From: Firm-08 sp045541535
GTDB taxonomy: Bacteria > Bacillota > Clostridia > Oscillospirales > QAKW01
Direction of reading: 5' to 3'
DNA length: 64,000 nucleotides
NCBI GenBank assembly: GCA_045541535.1
Contig: JAZQJG010000034.1
Location: forward strand, 88,642-152,641
Under the pieces are notes generated by a model, which had not been told where the DNA came from, searched no databases, and saw nothing but the letters and a program-made list of their open reading frames with translations. Shown one piece after another: positions 1 to 8,269 of this stretch. The position numbers were made by a program, and so were the translations under genes. The first letter of the stretch is position 1. Each line of letters begins with the position of its first letter.

Positions 1-680
1 ATCCGTACCACACACCCCTCCAACGTAGAGGGTACCATCTTAAGATTGTTGGCTTTATCAAGATAACAGCTTTCCACTGCCGCATCCAGTTGAACAAAAG
101 ACGTCATTTCCTTGGGGCTGTATTCCGACAATTCCATCTCCCCGTTATGCCCCAAGATGCCGCTGAGGGTTTGCAAAGTAAGATTATAAGGAATCAACCG
201 ATCAAGCACCCGCACGCTGTGAACGTTATGTTGAAAACTCCGTCCGGTATATCCGTTGTACAAACGGTCCAGCATTCTTTCACCTGCGTGACCGAAAGGC
301 GTGTGTCCGATATCGTGACCCAGAGCAATGGCCTCAATCAAATCCAGATTGAGATTCAGCACCTTGCCGATATTGCGGGCAATGCGGGATACCAACTGTA
401 CGTGCTGAGCCCTACGGGTGATATCATCATTTTTGGAAAAAGAAAAAACCTGAGTTTTGTCGGCATAACGGTCAAAATATTCGCTATGCAAAATTTTTTC
501 GCAATCACGTACAAAGGTTGGTCGCCACAGATTGGCCACATCTTTTTTCTCATTCCGACGCACAGCCAGCTCATCTTTAAAGCCAAACCTCGGTAAAGTC
601 CCTTGTATGCGATCCTCCTCAATGCGCTGAATCAAGGCGGCATCCAATTGATCAAATTTCAACTTTCTATTATTTAACAT
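1..680 (-). CDS. dGTPase-like HD-domain phosphohydrolase (3' end beyond left edge)
   Basis: Probable deoxyguanosinetriphosphate triphosphohydrolase-like protein, which hydrolyses dNTPs to nucleoside and triphosphate. I translated it by hand from the ATG at 680; about 226 residues are visible and the rest runs off the window. The metal-binding HD pattern is clear: RRAQHVQLVSRIARNI, then ALGHDIGHTPFGHAGE around residues 118-135, which is the signature stretch of the dGTPase family. The N-terminal region contains WRPTFVRDCEKILHS followed by a conserved basic stretch. The start overlaps the last 11 bases of radC, so the two are translationally coupled. Substrate preference cannot be read from sequence. 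Confidence 0.85.
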   Translation of the reverse strand, partial: MLNNRKLKFDQLDAALIQRIEEDRIQGTLPRFGFKDELAVRRNEKKDVANLWRPTFVRDCEKILHSEYFDRYADKTQVFSFSKNDDITRRAQHVQLVSRIARNIGKVLNLNLDLIEAIALGHDIGHTPFGHAGERMLDRLYNGYTGRSFQHNVHSVRVLDRLIPYNLTLQTLSGILGHNGEMELSEYSPKEMTSFVQLDAAVESCYLDKANNLKMVPSTLEGCVVR

Positions 681-1362
681 GACGCAAAAGCCCCGTTGCC
701 GCCATAGAAGTAGCCTGATCACCGCATACGACGATATGATCCACCAGCACAATGCCGCAAGCCATCAGTTTTTCACCCACAAATTGCGTTGTCATAATAT
801 CTTCCGAAGAAGGTTCGGGATGAGCGAAATGATTATGGGCCAACACAACCATAGCGGCTCTGAAACGCAAGGCCGCATCCATCAAGGAGCGAGTTTCAAT
901 CTTGAGAGCATCAATAGAGCCTTTACAAATCATTTCACAACTGATCAAACACCAATTCTTATCCAAAAATGCGGCATATAACTGCTCTTCCTTGGCACCA
1001 ACAAATTTTGGTATAAAAAACTCTTCTCTCGCAAAGGCGCGGGAAAGAGAAATCCGACTATGCCGTGCAGGATCATCCAGATAACGCTTGGCCAGCTGTG
1101 GCACAAGAGTCAATAACGATGCAGCGTGTTGGCCGATTCCGGGCACACGCATAAGTTCTCGACTGGTGGCATTGAAAACGCCGTTCAAAGAGCCAAATTC
1201 ACGAATCAATTGGTGTGCCAATGGATTTACATCTTTTTGAGGAATAGCAAAGGTAAGCAAATACTCCAAAACCTCATGGTCTTCAAAGCCATCCAGGCCC
1301 ACTCTTTCAAATTTGGATTTTAAACGGGAACGATGCCCTTGATGCATATGCGGTTCACTCAT
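670..1362 (-). CDS. radC: RadC family (JAB/MPN domain) protein
   Basis: Member of the RadC/UPF0758 family, 230 residues, a usual length. An N-terminal helix-hairpin-helix-like region (RVPGIGQHAASLLTL, about residues 72-86) precedes a JAB1/MPN metalloprotease-like domain with the motif LAHNHFAHPEPSSEDI, matching the family HNHPSG...PSxxD zinc site except that PSG reads FAH. The original link to DNA repair is not well supported for the family, so the role is uncertain. It is the first gene of an operon with the dGTPase-like gene and has its own consensus promoter at 1387-1415. Confidence 0.9.
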   Translation of the reverse strand: MSEPHMHQGHRSRLKSKFERVGLDGFEDHEVLEYLLTFAIPQKDVNPLAHQLIREFGSLNGVFNATSRELMRVPGIGQHAASLLTLVPQLAKRYLDDPARHSRISLSRAFAREEFFIPKFVGAKEEQLYAAFLDKNWCLISCEMICKGSIDALKIETRSLMDAALRFRAAMVVLAHNHFAHPEPSSEDIMTTQFVGEKLMACGIVLVDHIVVCGDQATSMAATGLLRHVK

Positions 1363-1386
1363 TTTTCAACGCCTCCTATTAGAAAT

Positions 1387-1415
1387 ATTATATATAAGTT
1401 GATGAAGATTGTCAA
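1387..1415 (-). promoter_or_regulatory. SigA promoter of radC
   Basis: On the minus strand TTGACA (1410-1415) and TATAAT (1387-1392) are separated by 17 bases, a perfect vegetative consensus, 25 bases upstream of the radC start. Confidence 0.85.
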
Positions 1416-1430
1416 ATTTTCAAAAACCAA

Positions 1431-1460
1431 TTGACGAGAAGCCCTATATTTGGGTATACT
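1431..1460 (+). promoter_or_regulatory. SigA promoter of the pseudouridine synthase gene
   Basis: TTGACG (1431-1436) and TATACT (1455-1460) with an 18-base spacer lie 30 bases before the plus-strand start at 1490. It is divergent from the radC promoter. Confidence 0.75.
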
Positions 1461-1489
1461 TATAGTCAGAAATCTCAAAGGGGCTCGTT

Positions 1490-2440
1490 ATGAAAGAATT
1501 TGTGATCACCAAAAACGACAGCGATCAGCGTTTGGATAAATTTATCAGCAAAATCACCACCAACCTCTCCGGACCGTTGTTATATAAATACTTACGAAAA
1601 AAAGCCATCAAGGTCAACGGAAAGAAAAAAGAAATTTCATATCGCCTGCAAGAAAACGACGTGGTCACTCTCTATATCAATGACGAGTTTTTTCCCGATA
1701 GTTCCCCACTATTTTTGAAACTCAAGGGCAACTATAATCTTGATATCTTATACGAAGATGAAAACGTCTTACTTGTAAACAAAGCGCCCGGCCTGTTAGT
1801 GCACGAGGACGACAAGGAGCAACTGCATACGCTAATCAATTACATCCTTGCGTATCTATACAATAAAAAGGAATATGATCCTGAAAGCGAAAATTCCTTC
1901 GTGCCCGCCCTTTGCAACCGCATCGACAAGAATACCGGCGGTATTGTGATCGCTGCTAAAAATGCAGAATCCGGTAGAGAAATGTACGACATTATCAAAA
2001 ATCGTCAAATTCAAAAGCTTTATCTGGCCTTGGCTCACGGAAGAATGCCAAAAAACAGCGACATCCTGACCGCATACCACGCGAAAGATGCAAAGAATAA
2101 CCAGGTCTACGTTTACAACACTCCCGCTCCCGAACGCAAAACCATCAAAACGGGATACCGAGTACTGAAAAGTAACGCCAATGTAAGCTTACTGGAAGTA
2201 GAACTATTCACAGGTCGCACCCATCAGATCCGTGCCCACCTTGCTCATATCGGTCATCCTCTGCTGGGAGATACCAAATATGGCACAAAAGCAAACAATG
2301 ATCGCCTTCCCTTCCGTTATCAAGCGCTATACGCTTACAAGCTTCGCTTTTTAATTCAAAACGAAAATTCTCCTTTATATTATTTAAATCAAAAATCTTT
2401 TGAAGTAAAAAACGTTTATTTCAAAGACTTTATAAAATAA
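1490..2440 (+). CDS. RluA/RluD-family pseudouridine synthase
   Basis: Converts uridine to pseudouridine in rRNA or tRNA. The 316-residue protein has an N-terminal S4 RNA-binding domain (QRLDKFISKI, residues 13-22, to about 65) and a catalytic domain with NRIDKNTGGIVIAAKN near residue 143; the Asp is the catalytic nucleophile, in a clostridial NRID variant of the common HRLD. The C-terminal motif RTHQIRAHLAHIGHPLLGD is present. The start ATG has AAAGGGG seven bases upstream. It is monocistronic between a promoter and a bidirectional terminator. The target base cannot be assigned, so no symbol is given. Confidence 0.9.
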   Translation: MKEFVITKNDSDQRLDKFISKITTNLSGPLLYKYLRKKAIKVNGKKKEISYRLQENDVVTLYINDEFFPDSSPLFLKLKGNYNLDILYEDENVLLVNKAPGLLVHEDDKEQLHTLINYILAYLYNKKEYDPESENSFVPALCNRIDKNTGGIVIAAKNAESGREMYDIIKNRQIQKLYLALAHGRMPKNSDILTAYHAKDAKNNQVYVYNTPAPERKTIKTGYRVLKSNANVSLLEVELFTGRTHQIRAHLAHIGHPLLGDTKYGTKANNDRLPFRYQALYAYKLRFLIQNENSPLYYLNQKSFEVKNVYFKDFIK

Positions 2441-2464
2441 AAAACAGAGCAAATGCTCTGTTTT
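2441..2464. terminator. Bidirectional terminator
   Basis: The inverted repeat AAAACAGAGCA / TGCTCTGTTTT, A-rich on one flank and T-rich on the other, sits between two convergent genes and can serve both. Confidence 0.85.
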
Positions 2465-2467
2465 TTA

Positions 2468-3853
2468 TTATTTTCGGATATATTCATCAATAGCATTCGC
2501 CGCATTTTTGCCGGCGCCCATGGCAAGAATTACCGTAGCCGCTCCGGTTACGGCATCACCACCGGCAAACACGCCTTTTCTACTGGTCTGACCGGTAACC
2601 TCATCTGCAATAATGCCGCCCCAGCGCTGGGTTTCAAGGCCTTCGGTGGTAGATTTGATCAACGGATTGGGCGAAGTTCCGATAGAAACAATCACGCAAT
2701 CACAATCAATCACAAACTCGGAACCGGGCACCTCCACAGGACGCCGTCTGCCGGAAGCATCCGGTTGTCCCAGCTCCATCCGAACGCATTCAATGCCGCA
2801 AACATTCCCCTGTTCATCACCCAAAACACGTACAGGATTGTTGAGGAGCTTGAAAAAGATTTCCTCTTCTTTTGCGTGCTCCACTTCTTCTTTACGGGCA
2901 GGAAGCTCTACCTCAGAGCGACGGTATACGACGGAAACCTCCTGTGCCCCAAGACGTTTGGCACAACGTGCCGCATCCATCGCAACGTTTCCGCCGCCAA
3001 TCACAACTACTTTTTGGGCTTTTTGGATCGGCGTTGCGCTGTCACTGCGATATGCCTTCATCAGATTAACGCGAGTCAGAAATTCATTGGCAGAATATAC
3101 GCCCTTCAGATTTTCACCGGGGATGCCGAGAAACTTGGGAAGGCCCGCACCGGAGCCAATGAAAACAGCCTCAAATCCCATATCCAGTAATTCATCAACG
3201 GAAAACAGACGACCGATCACCATATTGGTTTCAATCTTCACACCAAGTTCCTTCAATCGGTCAATTTCCTGTTGAACGATCTTTTTCGGCAAGCGAAATT
3301 CAGGAATGCCATAAACCAATACACCGCCGGCACAATGAAGCGCCTCAAACACCGTCACTTCATATCCTTTTTTAGCCAGATCACCGGCACAGGTCAAACC
3401 TGCGGGGCCCGAACCGACAACCGCCACTTTGTGTCCGTTACTCTTTGGCTTGACCACTTCACGTGCCGCAAGAGCATTATGTCGGTCAGCTACAAAGCGT
3501 TCCAATCTTCCAATGGCAACAGGCTCACCTTTGATACCACGAACACAGCGTTGTTCACACTGTGTTTCCTGAGGACATACCCGTCCACAGACCGCAGGCA
3601 AAGACGAGGACTGCTGAATAACTTGATACGCTTGCTCAAAATTTCCATCACAGATTTCTTTGATAAACGACGGAATATCAATAGAAACGGGACATCCCGC
3701 CATACAAGGCTTATTTTTACACTGTAAGCAGCGGTGCGCTTCGTCAATTGCTTGTTCTTCCGTATAGCCCAACGCTACCTCATCAAAGTTTTTGTTTCGG
3801 ATCAGCGGATCCTGGGAGGGCATCGGTTGTTTGGTCAAAGACATATTTGCCAT
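2468..3853 (-). CDS. nfnB: NfnB-type NADPH-binding flavoprotein (GltD-like)
   Basis: Large subunit of NADH-dependent reduced ferredoxin:NADP+ oxidoreductase, or a glutamate-synthase small-subunit homologue. The 461 residues begin with two cysteine clusters for [4Fe-4S] centres (CLQCKNKPCMAGCP at about 38 and CGRVCPQETQCEQRC at about 89), then a FAD Rossmann motif (VVGSGPAGLTCAGDLAKKG) and an NAD(P) motif (VVIGGGNVAMDAARCAKRLG). The gene directly follows nfnA with a one-base gap. That pairing, with no gltB nearby, makes NfnB more likely than GltD. In clostridia the complex couples ferredoxin and NADH oxidation to NADPH formation by flavin-based bifurcation. Confidence 0.85.
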   Translation of the reverse strand: MANMSLTKQPMPSQDPLIRNKNFDEVALGYTEEQAIDEAHRCLQCKNKPCMAGCPVSIDIPSFIKEICDGNFEQAYQVIQQSSSLPAVCGRVCPQETQCEQRCVRGIKGEPVAIGRLERFVADRHNALAAREVVKPKSNGHKVAVVGSGPAGLTCAGDLAKKGYEVTVFEALHCAGGVLVYGIPEFRLPKKIVQQEIDRLKELGVKIETNMVIGRLFSVDELLDMGFEAVFIGSGAGLPKFLGIPGENLKGVYSANEFLTRVNLMKAYRSDSATPIQKAQKVVVIGGGNVAMDAARCAKRLGAQEVSVVYRRSEVELPARKEEVEHAKEEEIFFKLLNNPVRVLGDEQGNVCGIECVRMELGQPDASGRRRPVEVPGSEFVIDCDCVIVSIGTSPNPLIKSTTEGLETQRWGGIIADEVTGQTSRKGVFAGGDAVTGAATVILAMGAGKNAANAIDEYIRK

Positions 3854-3854
3854 C

Positions 3855-4694
3855 TCACTCTACCCCCTTAAACAAATTGCAGGTATTTTCGTGGGCTTTT
3901 CTTTCAAAATCGTGATACATAGAAGACCGCGCCATCGCTTCGTCGAAATCTACCTGATGACCATCAAATTCAGGGCCGTCAACACAGGCAAATTTCGTCT
4001 CACCACCGACACTCAAACGACAACCTCCACACATACCCGTGCCATCAATCATAATAGGATTCATAGAAACAACAGTCTTAACACCGTATTCCTTAGTCAG
4101 TGCAGATACAAATTTCATCATAGGCAAAGGTCCGATGGCGATCACTTCATCAAACTGTTCACCGTCATCAAGTTGTTTACGCAAAGCATCGGTAACAAAG
4201 CCACGCTCACCGGCACTACCGTCATCCGTCATTAAAGTAAAATGATCACAAGAAGCCGTAAATTCATCCTGTAATATCACAAGGTTTTTGTTGCGGAAAC
4301 CGACAATGCCGTGCACGCAAATGCCGCATTCGTGCATTTTTTTGGCCACAGGATATGCAATGGCGCAACCAACACCGCCGCCGATGACGGCAACCTTTTT
4401 GAGATTATCCATTTCCGTTGGCTTGCCGAGCGGCCCGACAAAATCACACAGACGATCGCCCTGACGCATATGATTCAATTTTTCCGTTGTCCCGCCAACC
4501 ACCTGAAATATGATCGTAACCGTACCACGTTCAGCATCATAATCGGCGATGGTGAGCGGAATCCGTTCACCGTCAGCATCTGTGCGCAGAATCACAAACT
4601 GACCGGGACGGGCCTTTTTGGCAATCAACGGCGCATCAATTTCCATCAGAGTGACGGTGGGATTCAGTTCTTTTTTCAACAAAATTTCAAACAC
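3855..4694 (-). CDS. nfnA: NfnA-type FAD/[2Fe-2S] subunit
   Basis: Small subunit of NfnAB, also called ferredoxin-NADP reductase alpha. I take the GTG at 4694 as the start: it has ACGAGGA upstream and the protein then begins VFEILLKKEL as relatives do, whereas the longer frame reaches into the promoter. About 279 residues: FAD-binding barrel, an NAD-binding part (VAVIGGGVGCAIAYPVAKKM), and a C-terminal [2Fe-2S] site GTGMCGGCRLSVGG plus CVDGPEFDGHQVDFDE. The same architecture occurs in sulfide dehydrogenase and in PyrK-like proteins; adjacency to nfnB supports NfnA. Confidence 0.85.
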   Translation of the reverse strand: MFEILLKKELNPTVTLMEIDAPLIAKKARPGQFVILRTDADGERIPLTIADYDAERGTVTIIFQVVGGTTEKLNHMRQGDRLCDFVGPLGKPTEMDNLKKVAVIGGGVGCAIAYPVAKKMHECGICVHGIVGFRNKNLVILQDEFTASCDHFTLMTDDGSAGERGFVTDALRKQLDDGEQFDEVIAIGPLPMMKFVSALTKEYGVKTVVSMNPIMIDGTGMCGGCRLSVGGETKFACVDGPEFDGHQVDFDEAMARSSMYHDFERKAHENTCNLFKGVE

Positions 4695-4753
4695 AAATAT
4701 TCCTCGTTTCTTTTGCAAAACTATGTTTGACAAACGTAAACTACATATTACAT

Positions 4754-4781
4754 ATTGTAACACTATTTTATAAAAAAGCAA
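4754..4781 (-). promoter_or_regulatory. Promoter of nfnAB
   Basis: TTGCTT (4776-4781) and TACAAT (4754-4759) with a 16-base spacer on the minus strand, 60 bases before nfnA. Confidence 0.6.
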
Positions 4782-4832
4782 GAAAAAAGACTATCACAAA
4801 ACGCACTTACTTTTGTGCTATTTTAACAAATG

Positions 4833-4862
4833 AAAAAAGACATCCCGAAGGATGTCTTTTTT
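4833..4862 (-). terminator. Terminator of the tRNA-Leu operon
   Basis: A perfect stem AAAAAAGACATCC / GGATGTCTTTTTT with a four-base loop directly follows the encoded CCA of tRNA-Leu(CAG). Confidence 0.9.
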
Positions 4863-4949
4863 GGTGCGGGTAAGAGGACTTGAACCTCCACCGGTGCAAT
4901 ACCGACTAGAACCTGAATCTAGCGCGTCTGCCAATTCCGCCATACCCGC
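4862..4949 (-). tRNA. tRNA-Leu(CAG)
   Basis: The reverse complement folds as a class II tRNA: acceptor GCGGGTA/TACCCGC, anticodon stem CTAGA/TCTAG with loop TTCAGGT (anticodon CAG), an extra variable arm, T-loop GGTTCAAGTCC and an encoded CCA (4862-4864). Confidence 0.95.
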
Positions 4950-4954
4950 ATGTA

Positions 4955-5041
4955 TGGTGCAGACGGCGGGACTTGAACCCGCATCCCATCGCTGGGACTA
5001 CCACCTCAAAGTAGCGTGTATGCCAATTTCACCACGTCTGC
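4955..5041 (-). tRNA. tRNA-Leu(GAG)
   Basis: Class II tRNA with acceptor GCAGACG/CGTCTGC, anticodon loop TTGAGGT (anticodon GAG), a long variable arm, T-loop GGTTCAAGTCC and an encoded CCA. It is the first gene of a two-tRNA operon, five bases ahead of tRNA-Leu(CAG). Confidence 0.95.
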
Positions 5042-5073
5042 ATATCCACACGCTGCTCATCAGCGCAGGATTT

Positions 5074-5102
5074 ATTATAACAAGCAAACTCTTAAAAGTC
5101 AA
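5074..5102 (-). promoter_or_regulatory. Promoter of the tRNA-Leu pair
   Basis: TTGACT (5097-5102) and TATAAT (5074-5079) with a 17-base spacer, about 33 bases before the first tRNA base. Confidence 0.85.
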
Positions 5103-5140
5103 GTGTTTTTTTAAATAAATATCAACTTTTTCAAAGATTT

Positions 5141-5176
5141 AAAAGGAAAGACGGTGAGAACACCGTCTTGCCTTTT
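5141..5176 (-). terminator. Terminator of the SLH protein gene
   Basis: GACGGTG and CACCGTC arms extended by AAAGGAAA/TTGCCTTT flanks form a hairpin just past the stop codon at 5190; the minus strand ends in a pyrimidine-rich tail. Confidence 0.75.
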
Positions 5177-5189
5177 GGATTTGTTAATC

Positions 5190-7721
5190 TTATGCGGCGT
5201 GATTATAAATAATCACAGCAACGTCTGCGCGGATGATGCTATCCTTGGGGTTGAAGTTTTTGCCATCACCCTGAATCAAGCGATAGTAGTTAGCAAGCTT
5301 GATGGACTTGAGGGCCCAGGAGCTGATCTCCTTAGCATCGGCATATTTACCTTTAAATGCACTCTCAATCGCATCGGCTTCTGCTTTATACATCTTGTTT
5401 ACGGTAGTTTTATCAGCCGCAGCAATACTACGCAGGAAAACAGCGGTAAATTGCTCTCTGGTAGTGGTGGAGGAGCCTGCAAAATACAGATTTCCATTGT
5501 CAGAAATACCGGAAATCAAGCCGGCAGCAGTGGCCGTGCGGATGTAAGGCAATGCCCAGGGAGCTTCGCTCTGCATCTCAAAGAAATCATCATAGATTTC
5601 ATGCAGCTTAACGCCGTCAGCCATATCAACGTTCAAACCGCTCAAAGTAACCATTACCTTGGCCAATTCGTATCTGGTGATGTTGGCAGTGGCATTAACT
5701 CTCTTATTCTGGTCACCCACAAAAATGCCATAACCTTCATTATTTAAATAGTTTACGGCTTTGCGAGCATAAGCAGGGACACCGGCGAGATCGGAATAAA
5801 TCACAGCGTCACGATCGGAAACAACCGTTACGGGAATAGCCGCAGACTTCTCACCGTTTTCAGCAGTAACCTGAATGTAGAAGTAGTTGTACTTGGATTC
5901 CAGATCCACCTTGGTGGTGCTGGGTGCTTCGTACTTGCAAGCGGGATCCAAATAGAATTTGTAAGTAGCCTTGGTGTCAACGTTAACACTGGGCTTGATG
6001 GACTTAACGCCGGCAGGCATCTCAACGTAATAACCGCCGTCTGCTTCAGTCAGAAACTCGGCGCCGGGCACGCCAAACAGGTGCAGCTTACAGTCGTTGG
6101 AGCCGCCAGACTCCTCAACGCCGTCTACAGGGAATGCAAAGATGCTGACATCATAATACTCAGTGGTGCTACCGTTGGTGGCAACCAGATATGCAGTAGT
6201 AATATTCTCCTCTTTATTCAGAGAAATCTTGGAAATGAGCTTGCTCTGGGTATTGTCGGTATAAATCTTAACGGTAGTGCCACTCTTGGCAGTCATATTG
6301 GTCTCGGGTGAGAAGGTGTAAGTGCCGGATTCTTTGTCGGCAGGATAGATGTACAGACGTCTGGTATTATTATATTTCAATACCTCTCCGTCGTTCCATG
6401 CGGTAATCAAGTTGGGCGTGCTGTCCTGCAAGATCGCAGAAGTGGAAGAGAAGCTCATTGCAGCACCCTTACCATCGTAGAATTTATTTGTAGAATCAAA
6501 ATAGTACGGATAGGAAGAACTACTGGAAAGCGGAGTTTTATAACCCTCGAAACGGTTTCCGCTAATCTCCATATGCGTGTAAGAAGGCGTTCCGCCGACA
6601 CCGTCATAGTAAGTACCAAAGGCAGGAGAGCCGTCACCCGTAGACATAACGAAGAGATTGTCTTTACAAGTAAACTCTTGATTATGATAGGAGATCTGGT
6701 CCTGAATAGTTCTGTTACCAACAGCGGTAGCAACATTTATAAAATCATTACCAATCATTTCAAGGATAACGCGGGAACGCATCTGAATGCCAGCAACACC
6801 GCTCTCACGAGCAGCAAAGTTGATGGAGTTGATGCCGCCGAAATCCTCAAAGTGATTATAGAGGTATCTACGAGCAAGCGCCTTATCGGGAGCCAAAGAA
6901 TTAGAGGGAGAAATACCACCAAGATATTCAATAAGACTGTTGGTATTTTTGTCGGCGCCGGATTTCATATGAGCAACATAACTGTTTTGGATCGTAACGC
7001 TCTCGGCCTTTGTATTATGGAATCTGGAAACAGCGTCGTTTTTGTCTGCACGGATGCTATCAATCGTGACGTAACGATTGATAGTGTCAGTGTTCATCAG
7101 AAAATATGAATCGCAAGAACTGTCTTTAAAAAACAGATTCTTGAAAGTATAGTTAACGATGATTTTTTCCGCAGCACGGGTGGTGTCCTTGATTCTACCG
7201 GAGCCGGTGAAGGCAATACCGTCAATGACAACGTTATTACAGCCGGTACCGATCAAGATGTCCGTGGTGAAGACGGCTTCCTTAGTGGGATCCAGGCTTC
7301 TGTTGTTCTTAAGCGCCCATTTTTCCATAGAAGGATCATAATCGTCCAAATAGGGACTGTTATTGGGGTTTTTGCCGAAATACGGTCCGCAAAGGTTGAT
7401 ATCACTGCTCAAAGTGATGGGATCGCTGTAAGTACCGGGAGCCAAAACCACCGTTCTTTCAACGCCTTCGGGCAACCAAGCGGCAGAAGCAGCCTCTACA
7501 GTCGCAAAAGCATTTAAACCAAACTCAAGCTGATACAGTTCGCCGCCCAACTCATAGTCAAACTGCTCCTGCAACGTAAGACCGGTCCAATCGTCGTTTA
7601 CAACCAGATAACCCTCAGGCAACGCAGAGTATACCGGGGCTGCAAAAACGAAGCAGGACATTGTGGACAGCACCAACAAAACTGCAATTGTCAGCGCCAA
7701 GATCTTTCTACCTCTTTGCAT
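5190..7721 (-). CDS. SLH-domain cell-surface protein with beta-helix-like region
   Basis: An exported, cell-wall-anchored surface protein of 843 residues. Residues 1-28 are a signal peptide (MQRGRKILALTIAVLLVLST, then Ala-rich cleavage site AAPVYS). The middle carries repeated short Asn/Gly-rich turns (NNVVIDGIAFTGSG, SVTIQNSYVAHM, HMEISGNRFEG), typical of a right-handed parallel beta-helix of the pectate-lyase type, followed by two beta-rich repeats rich in SSTTKV/NGEK turns. The last about 190 residues hold three S-layer homology domains (start near YARKAVNYLNNEGYG, WALPYIRTATAAGLISG and WALKSIKLANYYRLIQG), each followed by a TR/RAD-type motif. SLH modules bind pyruvylated wall polymer. No catalytic residues are obvious; adhesion, structure or glycan binding are all possible. 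Confidence 0.85.
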   Translation of the reverse strand: MQRGRKILALTIAVLLVLSTMSCFVFAAPVYSALPEGYLVVNDDWTGLTLQEQFDYELGGELYQLEFGLNAFATVEAASAAWLPEGVERTVVLAPGTYSDPITLSSDINLCGPYFGKNPNNSPYLDDYDPSMEKWALKNNRSLDPTKEAVFTTDILIGTGCNNVVIDGIAFTGSGRIKDTTRAAEKIIVNYTFKNLFFKDSSCDSYFLMNTDTINRYVTIDSIRADKNDAVSRFHNTKAESVTIQNSYVAHMKSGADKNTNSLIEYLGGISPSNSLAPDKALARRYLYNHFEDFGGINSINFAARESGVAGIQMRSRVILEMIGNDFINVATAVGNRTIQDQISYHNQEFTCKDNLFVMSTGDGSPAFGTYYDGVGGTPSYTHMEISGNRFEGYKTPLSSSSSYPYYFDSTNKFYDGKGAAMSFSSTSAILQDSTPNLITAWNDGEVLKYNNTRRLYIYPADKESGTYTFSPETNMTAKSGTTVKIYTDNTQSKLISKISLNKEENITTAYLVATNGSTTEYYDVSIFAFPVDGVEESGGSNDCKLHLFGVPGAEFLTEADGGYYVEMPAGVKSIKPSVNVDTKATYKFYLDPACKYEAPSTTKVDLESKYNYFYIQVTAENGEKSAAIPVTVVSDRDAVIYSDLAGVPAYARKAVNYLNNEGYGIFVGDQNKRVNATANITRYELAKVMVTLSGLNVDMADGVKLHEIYDDFFEMQSEAPWALPYIRTATAAGLISGISDNGNLYFAGSSTTTREQFTAVFLRSIAAADKTTVNKMYKAEADAIESAFKGKYADAKEISSWALKSIKLANYYRLIQGDGKNFNPKDSIIRADVAVIIYNHAA

Positions 7722-7746
7722 TACATTTCCTCCTCATTGGGGCAAT

Positions 7747-7776
7747 TGAACAAAAGAAACAATAGAATTTTGTTCA
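7747..7776 (-). other. 5' UTR hairpin of the SLH gene
   Basis: TGAACAAAA and TTTTGTTCA form a perfect 9-bp stem with a 12-base loop inside the roughly 80-base untranslated leader. It may stabilise the mRNA of an abundant surface protein; this is inference. Confidence 0.5.
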
Positions 7777-7805
7777 CTTTGCACAATGCCCAGTTATATA
7801 CATTA

Positions 7806-7834
7806 ATCATAGCATATTTATATATATATTTCAA
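7806..7834 (-). promoter_or_regulatory. Promoter of the SLH gene
   Basis: TTGAAA (7829-7834) and TATGAT (7806-7811) with a 17-base AT-rich spacer on the minus strand. Confidence 0.7.
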
Positions 7835-7864
7835 GCAGATTTTTGCTTTTTTTAAATAAATATT

Positions 7865-7896
7865 AAGGAGACGATACAAAACCGTATTGTCTCCTT
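7865..7896 (-). terminator. Terminator after the PqqD-like gene
   Basis: The arms AAGGAGACGATAC and GTATTGTCTCCTT pair (one G-U) and are followed on the minus strand by an A/T-rich tail. Confidence 0.7.
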
Positions 7897-7929
7897 TCTA
7901 AGCACAATGGAGTGCGCCGATATAACACA

Positions 7930-8190
7930 TTACTCCTCCAGCAAGTCGGCCTCTCTGAGTTTTTGCAAAAAACACTCCACGTCTTTGAGAAGTACGTCAG
8001 AATCCACTTCATACAGTTCCAGCATTCCCCGCACCAACTCCTCCGAAGTGCAATCCGTTTGCAACATTTCCCAAAGATCAACACCGCTTTGATTTAAGGT
8101 CATCAAATAATTGTTATCCAGCTCTTCTACAGAAACGATCACTGCGCTGTCTGCAACTTTTCTCAAAGCGTAACCGTCTTTAATTCTCAT
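7930..8190 (-). CDS. PqqD-family (RRE) small protein
   Basis: An 86-residue member of the PqqD family, the winged-helix fold that binds leader peptides in many RiPP pathways (RRE). Typical features are the opening strand (MRIKDGYALRKV), the LNQSGVDLWEML turn about residue 33 and the C-terminal helix DVECFLQKLREADLLEE. GGAGGAGA precedes the ATG. It has its own promoter overlapping the end of pstB and its own terminator. No radical SAM enzyme, precursor peptide or peptidase is encoded nearby, so its partner is unknown. Confidence 0.8.
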   Translation of the reverse strand: MRIKDGYALRKVADSAVIVSVEELDNNYLMTLNQSGVDLWEMLQTDCTSEELVRGMLELYEVDSDVLLKDVECFLQKLREADLLEE

Positions 8191-8238
8191 ATTCTATCTC
8201 CTCCCTCGCCCACCAAGCCTGCGATTTGCAACAAAAAC

Positions 8239-8267
8239 ATTATATCACTCATCAAAGAGGATGTAAA
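8239..8267 (-). promoter_or_regulatory. Promoter of the PqqD-like gene
   Basis: TTTACA (8262-8267) and TATAAT (8239-8244), 17-base spacer. The -10 end begins within 30 bases of the pstB stop codon at 8270. Confidence 0.75.
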
Positions 8268-8269
8268 GT

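Noticed and set aside
2468..3853. Glutamate synthase small subunit gltD
   Set aside because: No large subunit is nearby and the partner gene is NfnA-like; GltD remains possible but less likely.
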